NCBI GenBank assembly: GCA_944474755.1
Contig: OX104116.1
Location: forward strand, 8,931,547 to 8,995,546
DNA length: 64,000 nt
Reading direction: 5' to 3'
Source: Limnoperna fortunei
Lineage: Eukaryota > Mollusca > Bivalvia > Mytilida > Modiolidae
Numbering within the stretch: the stretch's first letter is position 1; each line of letters begins with the position of its first letter. Of this stretch, positions 45,101 to 53,997 are shown in pieces. The notes beneath the pieces are model-generated. The model had not been told where the DNA came from. It saw only the letters and a list, made by a program, of their open reading frames with translations, and did no database searches. The position numbers and the translations under genes were made by a program.

Positions 45101-47755
45101 TAACAAACAAAATAGTCAAGTTACACATACCTCTTAGGACATTGATATCAGGTGTTCCTGAAGAGCTGGTATCCTGCTACATTAGTGACAGATGTCATTG
45201 TCACTGTACAAAGAGGTGATATCTACCAGGTGTTACTGAAGAGCTGGTATCCTGCTACATTAGTGACAGACCTCATTGTCACTGTACAAAGAGGTGATAT
45301 CTACCAGGTGTTCCTGAAGAGCTGGTATCCTGCTACATTAGTGACAGATGTCATTGTCACTGTACAAAGAGGTGATATCTACCAGGTGTTACTGAAGAGC
45401 TTAAGTATCGTGCTACATTAGTGACAGAACTCATTGTCTCTGTACAAAGAGGTGATACCTACCAGGTGTTCCTGAAGAGCTAGTATCCTGCTACATTAGT
45501 GACAGACCTCATTGTCACTGTACAAAGAGGTGATACATACCAGGTGTTCCTAAATAGCTAGTATCCTGCTACATTAGTGACAGACCTCATTGTCACTGTA
45601 CAAAGAGGTGATACATACCAGGTGTTCCTGAAGAGCTAGTATCCTGCTACATTAGTGACAGACCTCATTGTCACTGTACAAAGAGGTGATATCTACCAGG
45701 TGTTCCTGAAGAGCTGGTATCCTGCTACATTAGTGACAGATGTCATTGTCACTGTACAAAGAGGTGATATCAGGTGTTCCTGAAGAGCTAGTATCCTGCT
45801 ACAGTCAACCCTCTTTACAACGACCATGTTAGTTTCCCTCCAGCATTGACGTTAAACTGAATTTGCTGTTATAATGAATTTGTACTTGGATTATCTCCCT
45901 TTTTTGCGTCTATTGAAAATCGTTCAGATCTGCTCAATACCCAAACTTAATAACAAAAAATAATAAAATACTCGTTTTCCTGTCGATATTTAATTAAAAA
46001 CCTTTTTTATTTTTTTTAGAAAAAAACAAAAAAAGAATTATTTAAATTATTTACATTAGACCGATTTTCGGTAATTATCCTATTTCTGATGTGCTGCTTC
46101 AATCTTTACACACTCGTAATTAAGCCAATAATTTTAAGAAATATTTGAAGATTTTAATATTCAATAGCCTTTGACACCTTTTTAATGAAGCCATATCCCT
46201 GTTATCCATTAGTTTTGTAACGGAAATGTCACACACGGATTATTACGCAATAGCAACAGGTGTTCCCGGTGCAATCAACCGTTAGAAAAATCTATTCTCT
46301 GGACAGAGATAATTTTTCACAGGTAAATCTTGATAATTTGTCGTTATAACGAATTATTTAATGCTTGCTTTGGTATATTTGTTACCGACATAAGCAGTCG
46401 GAGTCGGAAACCGAATGTCGTTGTATCGAGCATTAACAACACGCGGACACGTTTCCTCCCACTGAAATTCGGTCGGATGTCAAATATTCCGTTAAATCGA
46501 ATGTCGTTGTAACGAGGGTTCACTGTACATTAGTGACAGACGTCATTGTCACTGTACGAAGAGGTGATACTTACCAGGTGTTCCTGAAGAGCTAGTATCC
46601 TGCTACATTAGTGACAGACCTCATGTTCACTGTACAAAGAGGTGATACCTACCAGGTGTTCTTGAAGAGGGTGCATGAATAATAAACTTTAGTAAAATTG
46701 TACACAGTTACACATAAACAGGCAATATTACATCAAATTTTATATATTTTACTGGATGTCATATCAGTTCTGTGTTAACTTAATTATTTATTGTTTAAAT
46801 AAATTTTCAGGATAGTCTGTTCAGCTTTGGTGGAACAGGGTTAGAGTTTACTAAAGCTGCAAGTCCAGTGCCTGAGGAAAGAGTAGAGATAATCTGCTTA
46901 CAGGCCCTGGTCAGTCACTCTGTTGTAGGTATTCTGGTTTTAGTTATATCATTAGTTTTTCTATTTAGTCAAAGAATATATCATGATTGTCCCAAAAAAG
47001 ATAAATATTGGCATGGCCAAAGTTACCGTAAGTGATAGTGCTCATTGGGAGCACATATGCTAAAAAGACAGTTGTAACTTGATTGTGTTGTCCTGTGGCT
47101 ACTTGAGGTCTCCTCAGCTTAATCAAATAGTGTTTTGGGACATTTGTTTATTACAGGACATTGTGTAAACTTGATTACTTAGACAACAGTTCATACCAAA
47201 GTCTTAAATTAGAACTTGATCCCATGTTCACACAATATTAAGGATTAGATCAAACTCTTTGAAATGTTTTAGCTTACTTAAGCAATTTTGCAGCTACAAG
47301 TATTTCATGGTGACCAGTGTTCAAAGTAGTCTAGTCCACTGAGGGAAGACCCAGGATAAGCATCTAAAGGCCAAATATCTAGTTCACTAGGTAATCAATA
47401 TTTATAAGTTCTAGTAAGTATTGTTTGCCTAGGTCTGCTGTCATTATTTGAGCAATCTAGAAATAAAGTAATCTAATGGCAGAACAAATCTAATAAGATT
47501 ATAAACATTTTCTTATATCACCCCAAAAATTTATAATAATAATAAAAATGGAGGTACTAACTTAACCAGAATAACACATTTTTTTGTTCTAGGATTTTAA
47601 GCAATGTGAAAGTATAGTAAAGATGGGTGGTATACAACTATTACAGCAAACTTACAACAAAAGATCCAAAAGTATAGTTGTACGGAGACAGATTGCCAAA
47701 ATCTTGGGAAACTTTGCTGTTCATCCATGTTTTCATGAAGAAATAATTAGGGCAG
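36128..47755 (+). CDS. SERAC1: SERAC1, N-terminal and middle part (eight exons)
   Basis: SERAC1 acts at mitochondria/ER contacts in phosphatidylglycerol remodelling and cholesterol trafficking. Exons 36128-36161, 36703-36833, 38518-38574, 38987-39065, 41244-41362, 43619-43738, 46811-46924 and 47593-47755 follow the family in order. They encode an N-terminal membrane segment ([19 protein letters not shown]), a linker, the hallmark [20 protein letters not shown], the [13 protein letters not shown] and [11 protein letters not shown] blocks, and an armadillo-like stretch ([25 protein letters not shown]). Phases agree except between 39065 and 41244, where a short exon of about 17-20 codons is expected but not found; the 42 bp minisatellite fills that intron. 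The start exon and the whole C-terminal GxSxG lipase are outside the window or lost across the array and gap at 48.7-52.8 kb. Introns are full of repeats. Confidence 0.9.
36364..36540 (+). mobile_element. Very diverged SINE-like sequence
   Basis: 'ttggtggccaagtggttaa' resembles the A box and 'gaatgtgatccaggctt' a degraded B box. 'cttaattgccaaaagtc-gg' fits the SINE middle. It lies in a SERAC1 intron. Confidence 0.5.
36703..36833 (+). CDS. SERAC1: SERAC1 exon
   Basis: The exon lies between tattttgcag and gtaact. The peptide [18 protein letters not shown]...[14 protein letters not shown] matches the SERAC1 region just after the membrane segment, which has an E-x-x-x-SYIY pattern. Confidence 0.8.
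36900..37849. other. SERAC1 intron, no further feature
   Basis: AT-rich intronic sequence with nothing recognised before the 57 bp repeat. Confidence 0.4.
37850..38125 (+). repeat. ~57 bp degenerate minisatellite, about five units
   Basis: The unit core 'gtgtgtttcacctcagcatcaattgtcaagcttct', followed by 'actgggatcaga'-like sequence, recurs with spacing of about 55-60 bp and one shorter unit. It lies in a SERAC1 intron. Confidence 0.85.
38228..38430 (+). repeat. Interspersed repeat with terminal hairpin
   Basis: It starts 'ttatacccttgcttgaagaagaggggtat', a stem-loop, followed by 'actgttttgcccttgtctgtccgtccg'. This head is known to me as common in bivalve non-coding DNA. The right border is approximate. 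Confidence 0.5.
38518..38574 (+). CDS. SERAC1: SERAC1 exon
   Basis: This 57 nt exon (phase 1/1) lies between attacag and gtaaga and encodes [18 protein letters not shown], a basic linker containing an NPF motif as in the vertebrate protein. Confidence 0.75.
38987..39065 (+). CDS. SERAC1: SERAC1 exon
   Basis: It lies between gtaacag and gtgagg and encodes [20 protein letters not shown] then RSSEPG. It ends in phase 2, which does not match the phase 1 start at 41244, so one exon between them is missing. Confidence 0.75.
39099..40613 (+). repeat. 42 bp minisatellite, ~36 units, carrying splice-site words
   Basis: The unit is 'catcatgattggaagg', then 'gtaagatgttataatgtctttgttag'. Units are nearly identical apart from an A/G at 'gtt[a/g]taatg'. 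Two units end 'tttggctaag' instead of 'tttgttag' (at about 39512 and 39724, 212 bp apart), as does the left edge, suggesting block duplication. Each unit offers a strong donor (AAGG|GTAAGA) and an acceptor (tctttgttag). The continuous open frames across it reflect the unit length of 14 codons. Confidence 0.97.
41244..41362 (+). CDS. SERAC1: SERAC1 exon, signature region
   Basis: It lies between atgttag and gtgtgt. It encodes [39 protein letters not shown], the most diagnostic segment for SERAC1. Confidence 0.92.
41760..42015 (-). repeat. Diverged inverted repeat, partner of 43995-44180
   Basis: Its complement shares 'aattcca-taa-tttagttcgcacatgc', 'ccataattatc', 'gttaat' and 'agtctgaat-ctgaaatt' with 43995-44180 in the same order. 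This suggests old copies of one element in opposite orientation. Confidence 0.5.
42150..42320 (-). mobile_element. Diverged SINE, reverse orientation
   Basis: 'ttttttcagctatatttaat', 'gttgagagaggaagccac', 'cctgtcaattaaggttggaatcaagctca' and 'caccaaggcccctgg' correspond in order to the SINE read backwards. Confidence 0.65.
42353..43071. mobile_element. ~719 bp element with short terminal inverted repeats
   Basis: The ends are GGGATATACACTAAC and GTTAGTGTAAATCCC. Inside each end is a second, looser complementary block (gccacctgg and ccacctgg, plus 'ggcgcccagt'/'ggcgactgggcgac'). There is no transposase frame. It lies in a SERAC1 intron, and a SINE inserted directly at its right end. Confidence 0.7.
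43083..43348 (+). mobile_element. Full-length SINE with 12 bp target duplication
   Basis: The flanks are CAGATTGATAGG at 43071-43082 and 43349-43360. It is more than 95% like the 11042 copy by eye, with intact A and B boxes and a (CAAA)n tail. It is the second young copy. Confidence 0.95.
43619..43738 (+). CDS. SERAC1: SERAC1 exon
   Basis: This exon of exactly 40 codons, phase 0 at both ends, lies between tttatag and gtttgt. The peptide [20 protein letters not shown] then [15 protein letters not shown] matches the SERAC1 region with an LD-x-C-x-x-x-FTS-x-AL pattern. Confidence 0.88.
44446..44527 (+). repeat. 31 bp tandem repeat, ~2.7 units
   Basis: 'gatatggtacctagacctctgtacagat' repeats three times with almost no change. 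Confidence 0.93.
44555..44835 (-). repeat. ~380 bp interspersed repeat, copy 3 (diverged, reverse)
   Basis: 'ctgttaggtcataatatggaaa', 'ttgactttttgtagat', 'ccagaggcagtcaaagttgtgtttcc' and 'ttgtcttgaatatagctgaaataatg' correspond in order to the copies at 15366 and 16355. Confidence 0.65.
45150..46670 (+). repeat. 78 bp minisatellite, ~10 units, split by a MITE
   Basis: The unit is 'caggtgttcctgaagagctggtatcctgctac', then 'attagtgacagacctcattgtcactgtacaaagaggtgatatctac'. About eight units precede and two follow the insertion at 45802-46525. Units differ by scattered substitutions (g/a in 'gct[g/a]gtatcc', 'gat' or 'gac' before 'tcattg'). It lies in a SERAC1 intron. Confidence 0.95.
45802..46525. 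mobile_element. 724 bp Tc1/mariner (pogo/Tigger-like) non-autonomous element
   Basis: TIRs are CAGTCAACCCTCTTTACAACGAC at the left and the complement of CAGTGAACCCTCGTTACAACGACA at the right. The target duplication is TA (45800-45801 and 46526-46527), confirmed because the flanks rejoin to an intact minisatellite unit (gctacattagtg). The CAGT...AACCTC..TA.AACGA end is characteristic of pogo/Tigger elements. No transposase frame is present. Confidence 0.92.
46811..46924 (+). CDS. SERAC1: SERAC1 exon
   Basis: This 38-codon exon lies between attttcag and donor GTT|gtaggt. It contains [19 protein letters not shown] and [17 protein letters not shown]. The alternative donor 4 bp downstream would put a stop in the next exon, so the gtaggt donor is preferred. 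Confidence 0.88.
47593..47755 (+). CDS. SERAC1: SERAC1 exon, armadillo-like region
   Basis: It lies between gttctag and gtaatt, phase 0 to phase 1. It encodes [20 protein letters not shown] and [19 protein letters not shown], ending EEIIRAG. In the family the next residues are a Gly-Trp and the rest of the repeat region. Confidence 0.9.
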
Positions 47756-48747
47756 GTAATTTTGATTCTCATCGAATACATCATTAACTTGTGGAGTACA
47801 TTTTGCACTTTTTGGTCAGGTTGCACAAAGTGGATGTGCAAACCAGGGATAGAGTATGGTGGAGTCAGGCATGAGGATAGAACGGTGGGTTGAGAAAATA
47901 AGGTATCTACTTTGTATAATTAACTCCTCCTTCATTTACAACATCTCTGAAACTTCACAGAATGATTGCACCTGACCTGTATAGATGATCTTTTTCAACA
48001 AGAAATTAAAACAAAAATTGCACTTGTCATAAAATTGCTACTCAAGCAGGAGAATTATTATCTTTCAAAGCTAAGCCCACAATCAAAGGGAGACAAATCA
48101 ATACAAAAAATTTAACTAAATGTTGTTTACGATAAATTAACAAAATGCTTTAACATGAATTATCTTAAATTTGTACATTTAGCATTAAACAACCACTTTT
48201 AATTAATTGATTGTAAATTTTTCTCAATATGAAATTTTTTTTGGACAGCCGTTAATGTTGAATTTGTGTTTCAAAGAATTTGAAACATAATTACTGTATT
48301 TCTTATTGTTCCATGACTTTATGACATAATGATATCAGTATTGACTTATCATATACACTTGTTTACAGTCTTGGTTAGGTGAATGTTTTTCAGGCTGGAT
48401 CACCTAGGGGTTGCATGGTTCCTCGGATCTGGACGTGTTCTGAATATTCTGGCACACATATATGACAGTGTGGTTACGGACAAGTTCTGGACAAGAATTA
48501 GTTTATCAGATTGTTTGGGCGTAAAAAAAAATCTTTAAACCTGGCTTTTTCATCTCGAGCACATTTATGGGAACTATAAACTCCCAAGTACTCAAACAAC
48601 AAGTGACAATCCCTGCCTTAATAAACCTATGATGCGTTAGAAGCCATCCTGTTAAGTCACTGTTCTGTCTGCACTACCTCTGAAATCGGCACAGGAAAAA
48701 CAATGCCCTGAACACTGCTCCGTTTTACTCTATTCTTGTCCGCAATG
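47756..48747. other. SERAC1 intron up to the minisatellite
   Basis: No further SERAC1 exon is convincing. 'tttttcag' at about 48385 is followed by a Gly-Trp-Ile-Thr reading and then a TAG. The rest is AT-rich. Confidence 0.4.
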
Positions 48748-51700
48748 TCCTGGTTACCTGTTTGTTGTACAGACTGTATTACATATACTTGTTTACAGTC
48801 CTGGTTACCTGTTTGTTGTACAGACTGTATTACATTTACTTGTTTACAGTGCTGGTTACCTGTTTGTTGTACAGACTGTATTACATTTACTTGTTTACAG
48901 TGCTGGTTACCTGTTTGTTGTACAGACTGTATTACATTTACTTGTTTACAGTCCTGGTTACCTGTTTGTTGTACAGACTGTATTACATTTACTTGTTTAC
49001 AGTCCTGGTTACCTGTTTGTTGTACAGACTGCATTACATTTACTTGTTTACAGTGCTGGTTACCTGTTTGTTGTACAGACTGTATTACATTTACTTGTTT
49101 ACAGTGCTGGTTACCTGTTTGTTGTACAGACTGTATTACATTTACTTGTTTACAGTCCTGGTTACCTGTTTGTTGTACAGACTGTATTATATATACTTGT
49201 TTACAGTCCTGGTTACCTGTTTGTTGTACAGACTGTATTACATTTACTTGTTTACAGTCCTGGTTACCTGTTTGTTGTACAGACTGTATTACATATACTT
49301 GTTTACAGTCCTGGTTACCTGTTTGTTGTACAGACTGTATTACATTTACTTGTTTATAGTCCTGGTTACCTGTTTGTTGTACAGACTGTATTACATTTAC
49401 TTGTTTACAGTCCTGGTTACCTGTTTGTTGTACAGACTGTATTACATTTACTTGTTTACAGTCCTGGTTACCTGTTTGTTGTACAGACTGTATTACATTT
49501 ACTTGTTTACAGTCCTGGTTACCTGTTTGTTGTACAGACTGTATTACATTTACTTGTTTATAGTCCTGGTTACCTGTTTGTTGTACAGACTGTATTACAT
49601 TTACTTGTTTACAGTCCTGGTTACCTGTTTGTTGTACAGACTGTATTACATATACTTGTTTACAGTCCTGGTTACCTGTTTGTTGTACAGACTGTATTAC
49701 ATTTACTTGTTTACAGTCCTGGTTACCTGTTTGTTGTACAGACTGTATTACATTTACTTGTTTACAGTAATGGTTACCTGTTTGTTGTACAGACTGTATT
49801 ACATTTACTTGTTTACAGTAATGGTTACCTGTTTGTTGTACAGACTGTATTACATTTACTTGTTTACAGTCCTGGTTACCTGTTTGTTGTACAGACTGTA
49901 TTACATTTACTTGTTTGCAGTCCTGGTTACCTGTTTGTTGTACAGACTGTATTACATTTACTTGTTTACAGTCCTGGTTACCTGTTTGTTGTACAGACTG
50001 TATTACATTTACTTGTTTACAGTCCTGGTTACCTGTTTGTTGTACAGACTGTATTACATTTACTTGTTTACAGTCCTGGTTACCTGTTTGTTGTACAGAC
50101 TGTATTACATTTACTTGTTTACAGTCCTGGTTACCTGTTTGTTGTACAGACTGTATTACATTTACTTGTTTACAGTCCTGGTTACCTGTTTGTTGTACAG
50201 ACTGTATTACATTTACTTGTTTACAGTCCTGGTTACCTGTTTGTTGTACAGACTGTATTACCTTTACTTGTTTACAGTCCTGGTTACCTGTTTGTTGTAC
50301 AGACTGTATCACATTTACTTGTTTACAGTCCTGGTTACCTGTTTGTTGTACAGACTGTATTACATTTACTTGTTTACAGTCCTGGTTACCTGTTTGTTGT
50401 ACAGACTGTATTACATTTACTTGTTTACAGTCCTGGTTACCTGTTTGTTGTACAGACTGTATTACATTTACTTGTTTACAGTCCTGGTTACCTGTTTGTT
50501 GTACAGACTGTATTACATTTACTTGTTTACAGTCCTGGTTACCTGTTTGTTGTACAGACTGTATCACATTTACTTGTTTACAGTCCTGGTTACCTGTTTG
50601 TTGTACAGACTGTATTACATATACTTGTTTACAGTCCTGGTTACCTGTTTGTTGTACAGACTGTATTACATATACTTGTTTACAGTCCTGGTTACCTGTT
50701 TGTTGTACAGACTGTATTACATTTACTTGTTTACAGTCCTGGTTACCTGTTTGTTGTACAGACTGTATTACATTTACTTGTTTACAGTCCTGGTTACCTG
50801 TTTGTTGTACAGACTGTATTACATATACTTGTTTACAGTCCTGGTTACCTGTTTGTTGTACAGACTGTATTACATTTACTTGTTTACAGTCCTGGTTACC
50901 TGTTTGTTGTACAGACTGTATTACATATACTTGTTTACAGTCCTGGTTACCTGTTTGTTGTACAGACTGTATTACATATACTTGTTTACAGTCCTGGTTA
51001 CCTGTTTGTTGTACAGACTGTATTACATATACTTGTTTACAGTCCTGGTTACCTGTTTGTTGTACAGACTGTATTACATTTACTTGTTTACAGTGCTGGT
51101 TACCTGTTTGTTGTACAGACTGTATTACATTTACTTGTTTACAGTCCTGGTTACCTGTTTGTTGTACAGACTGTATTACATTTACTTGTTTACAGTCCTG
51201 GTTACCTGTTTGTTGTACAGACTGTATTACATTTACTTGTTTGCAGTCCTGGTTACCTGTTTGTTGTACAGACTGTATTACATTTACTTGTTTACAGTCC
51301 TGGTTACCTGTTTGTTGTACAGACTGTATTACATATACTTGTTTACAGTCCTGGTTACCTGTTTGTTGTACAGACTGTATTACATTTACTTGTTTACAGT
51401 CCTGGTTACCTGTTTGTTGTACAGACTGTATTACATTTACTTGTTTACAGTCCTGGTTACCTGTTTGTTGTACAGACTGTATTACATTTACTTGTTTACA
51501 GTCCTGGTTACCTGTTTGTTGTACAGACTGTATTACATATACTTGTTTACAGTCCTGGTTACCTGTTTGTTGTACAGACTGTATTACATTTACTTGTTTA
51601 CAGTCCTGGTTACCTGTTTGTTGTACAGACTGTATTACATATACTTGTTTACAGTCCTGGTTACCTGTTTGTTGTACAGACTGTATTACATTTACTTGTT

Positions 51701-52585
51701 TACAGTCCTGGTTACCTGTTTGTTGTACAGACTGTATTACATTTACTTGTTTACAGTCCTGGTTACCTGTTTGTTGTACAGACTGTATTACATTTACTTG
51801 TTTACAGTCCTGGTTACCTGTTTGTTGTACAGACTGTATTACATTACTTGTTTACAGTCCTGGTTACCTGTTTGTTGTACAGACTGTATTACATTTACTT
51901 GTTTACAGTCCTGGTTACCTGTTTGTTGTACAGACTGTATTACATTTACTTGTTTACAGTCCTGGTTACCTGTTTGTTGTACAGACTGTATTACATTTAC
52001 TTGTTTACAGTCCTGGTTACCTGTTTGTTGTACAGACTGTATTACATTTACTTGTTTACAGTCCTGGTTACCTGTTTGTTGTACAGACTGTATTACATTT
52101 ACTTGTTTACAGTCCTGGTTACCTGTTTGTTGTACAGACTGTATTACATTTACTTGTTTACAGTCCTGGTTACCTGTTTGTTGTACAGACTGTATTACAT
52201 TTACTTGTTTACAGTCCTGGTTACCTGTTTGTTGTACAGACTGTATTACATTTACTTGTTTACAGTCCTGGTTACCTGTTTGTTGTACAGACTGTATTAC
52301 ATTTACTTGTTTACAGTCCTGGTTACCTGTTTGTTGTACAGACTGTATTCACATTTACTTGTTTACAGTCCTGGTTACCTGTTTGTTGTACAGACTGTAT
52401 TACATATACTTGTTTACAGTCCTGGTTACCTGTTTGTTGTACAGACTGTATACATTTACTTGTTTACAGTCCTGGTTACCTGTTTGTTGTACAGACTGTA
52501 TTACATTTACTTGTTTAACAGTCCTGGTTACCTGTTTGTTGTACAGACTGTATTACATTTACTTGTTTACAGTCCTGGTTACTGT
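48748..52585 (+). repeat. 51 bp minisatellite, ~75 units
   Basis: The unit is 'tcctggttacctgtttgttg', then 'tacagactgtattacatttacttgtttacag'. Variants are tcc/tgc/taa at the start, 'acatatac' for 'acatttac', and tta/ttg in 'tttacag'. Indels shift the frame only near 51842 and after 52340. It runs into a 200 bp N gap, so its true length is unknown. Open frames of hundreds of codons on both strands result from the 17-codon unit and are not called as genes. Confidence 0.97.
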
Positions 52586-52589
52586 TGTT

Positions 52590-52789
52590 NNNNNNNNNNN
52601 NNNNNNNNNNNNNNNNNNNNNNNNNNNNNNNNNNNNNNNNNNNNNNNNNNNNNNNNNNNNNNNNNNNNNNNNNNNNNNNNNNNNNNNNNNNNNNNNNNNN
52701 NNNNNNNNNNNNNNNNNNNNNNNNNNNNNNNNNNNNNNNNNNNNNNNNNNNNNNNNNNNNNNNNNNNNNNNNNNNNNNNNNNNNNNNNN
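52590..52789. other. Assembly gap (200 N)
   Basis: A run of exactly 200 N separates the 51 bp array from the 1.4 kb satellite. The size is probably nominal, and the adjacency of the two arrays is not proven. Confidence 0.99.
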
Positions 52790-53054
52790 ACATCGATCCC
52801 AGATGCAATCGGCGTCCATTTTATTGTACCATTTTGTGTGCCTTAGGAGGAGATGTGATAACAACGTTTTCATGGGGGGTCCCTGCCACGCCCTCATTTT
52901 TGACGGGGCGTGCTAACAGGGTGACTGGGAGAAAGCCCACGGGGTATCCATCACACCGCCAAATTTTCAGCTCGATCGGATAAGAAACTTTTTGGCAGCA
53001 CTAAATTGAATTTTAGATCGGAAGAAAAGTAATAATAATATTAAAAGGACATTT

Positions 53055-53073
53055 GTTCAGTAGAACAAATGCA
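53055..53073 (+). other. Terminal hairpin at monomer start
   Basis: TTTGTTC-AGTA-GAACAAA forms a 7 bp stem 7 bp inside the monomer junction and recurs in every monomer. The inserted element at 60060 has TGTTC-GGTT-GAACA at the same place, with different bases but pairing conserved. Confidence 0.6.
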
Positions 53074-53261
53074 CAGGAAGGTCTTTCCCTCGTTATCGTT
53101 TCTATAGGAAAAACTGGCGTTAAACGTTAAACAAGAGGCCCCAGAGGGTGAAAATCTATCATTTTACATCGTAATATACCCGTATACCTACCCCCCCCCC
53201 CCCGGGCGGGTTTCTATTCCATTGTTTCTAGAACGTTCTAATTACAAAATTGAAGAAAAAA

Positions 53262-53345
53262 AAAGGGCCCGGCCCCTCCACCCCAGGGCCAGCATGATTT
53301 ATTGTTTTTGACATGCTGTCCCTGGGTGGAGAGTTGGGCCCTTTT
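53262..53345 (+). other. Large GC-rich hairpin in the satellite monomer
   Basis: 'aaagggcccggcccctccac', 'cccagggccagcatg' pairs with 'catgctgtccctgggtggag', 'agttgggccctttt' around an AT-rich loop. The stem is about 33 bp with a few mismatches. It is present in each monomer and at 63525-63610. Confidence 0.85.
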
Positions 53346-53529
53346 TGGGTTCATAGTTTTATATGCAACTATGATTATATAAAAACCGGGAACCAGTTTT
53401 TTTGTTTATTTGTTTGTTTGTTTACTTTTCTGTTTTTAACTATATGTTTCGTATTTTAATGACTTTTCTTGACTTGTAGGTGAAGAAAAACAGATTTATG
53501 GTAAAAGGCAAAGAAAAGAACTAGCTGGA

Positions 53530-53539
53530 GTCACGTGAC
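53530..53539. promoter_or_regulatory. GTCACGTGAC palindrome (E-box/CLEAR-like), once per monomer
   Basis: The perfect 10 bp palindrome matches the core recognised by USF/MITF/TFE-type bHLH-zip factors. A second CACGTG lies at about 53962. Function is not shown; the point is that amplification multiplies the site. Confidence 0.4.
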
Positions 53540-53904
53540 ATTCTTATATAATATCACGGAGATAGTTTTATTTTATCATTCTAGGGAGTTACTATGGTCA
53601 TGAACAGACGTATATATGACATGATGCACGATCTTTAATCTCAGTGATTGTTTATTTCAGGACGACACGGCACGGATTTTTATCAACGGAGCAAGCCGAC
53701 AATTAATAAAAGACTTTTTAAATTTATTTCAGAGAAATTTCACACTACACTGTAAAATAATTACACGAGGCACGTAGCAGACGATGGAATACACAAAAAA
53801 GTGACGTCGGAAATTGTTTCAATTTGTTATTGTTTCAGGTAAAATGCACTTCGGACAGTTAGAACAACTGGTTGACACACGATTTACACTGTCATTCACT
53901 GACG

Positions 53905-53997
53905 ATGGCTGAAACGGACATCACGACAGACGAAATTTACGTGGCTGGGGGGAGGGGTGGTCACGTGTTTCAATGTGGGATTTTAAGGATTTATTGA
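53905..53997 (+). other. 30-residue open frame in each monomer
   Basis: An ATG in good context (acgATGg) starts MAETDITTDEIYVAGGRGGH, followed by VFQCGILRIY and TGA. It is downstream of two acceptor-like tracts (cttgtag, tatttcag). It could be a captured exon fragment or chance; I do not claim a product. Confidence 0.2.

Noticed and set aside
48386..48540. Next SERAC1 exon after 'tttttcag' starting Gly-Trp-Ile
   Set aside because: The Gly-Trp fits the family but a TAG follows two codons later, and the remainder in the shifted frame does not resemble SERAC1.
48657..52916. Frames of up to ~1380 codons on both strands, 48.7-52.9 kb
   Set aside because: They are products of the 51 bp unit, with several frames open at once and part of one reading through the N gap. 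No gene is supported.
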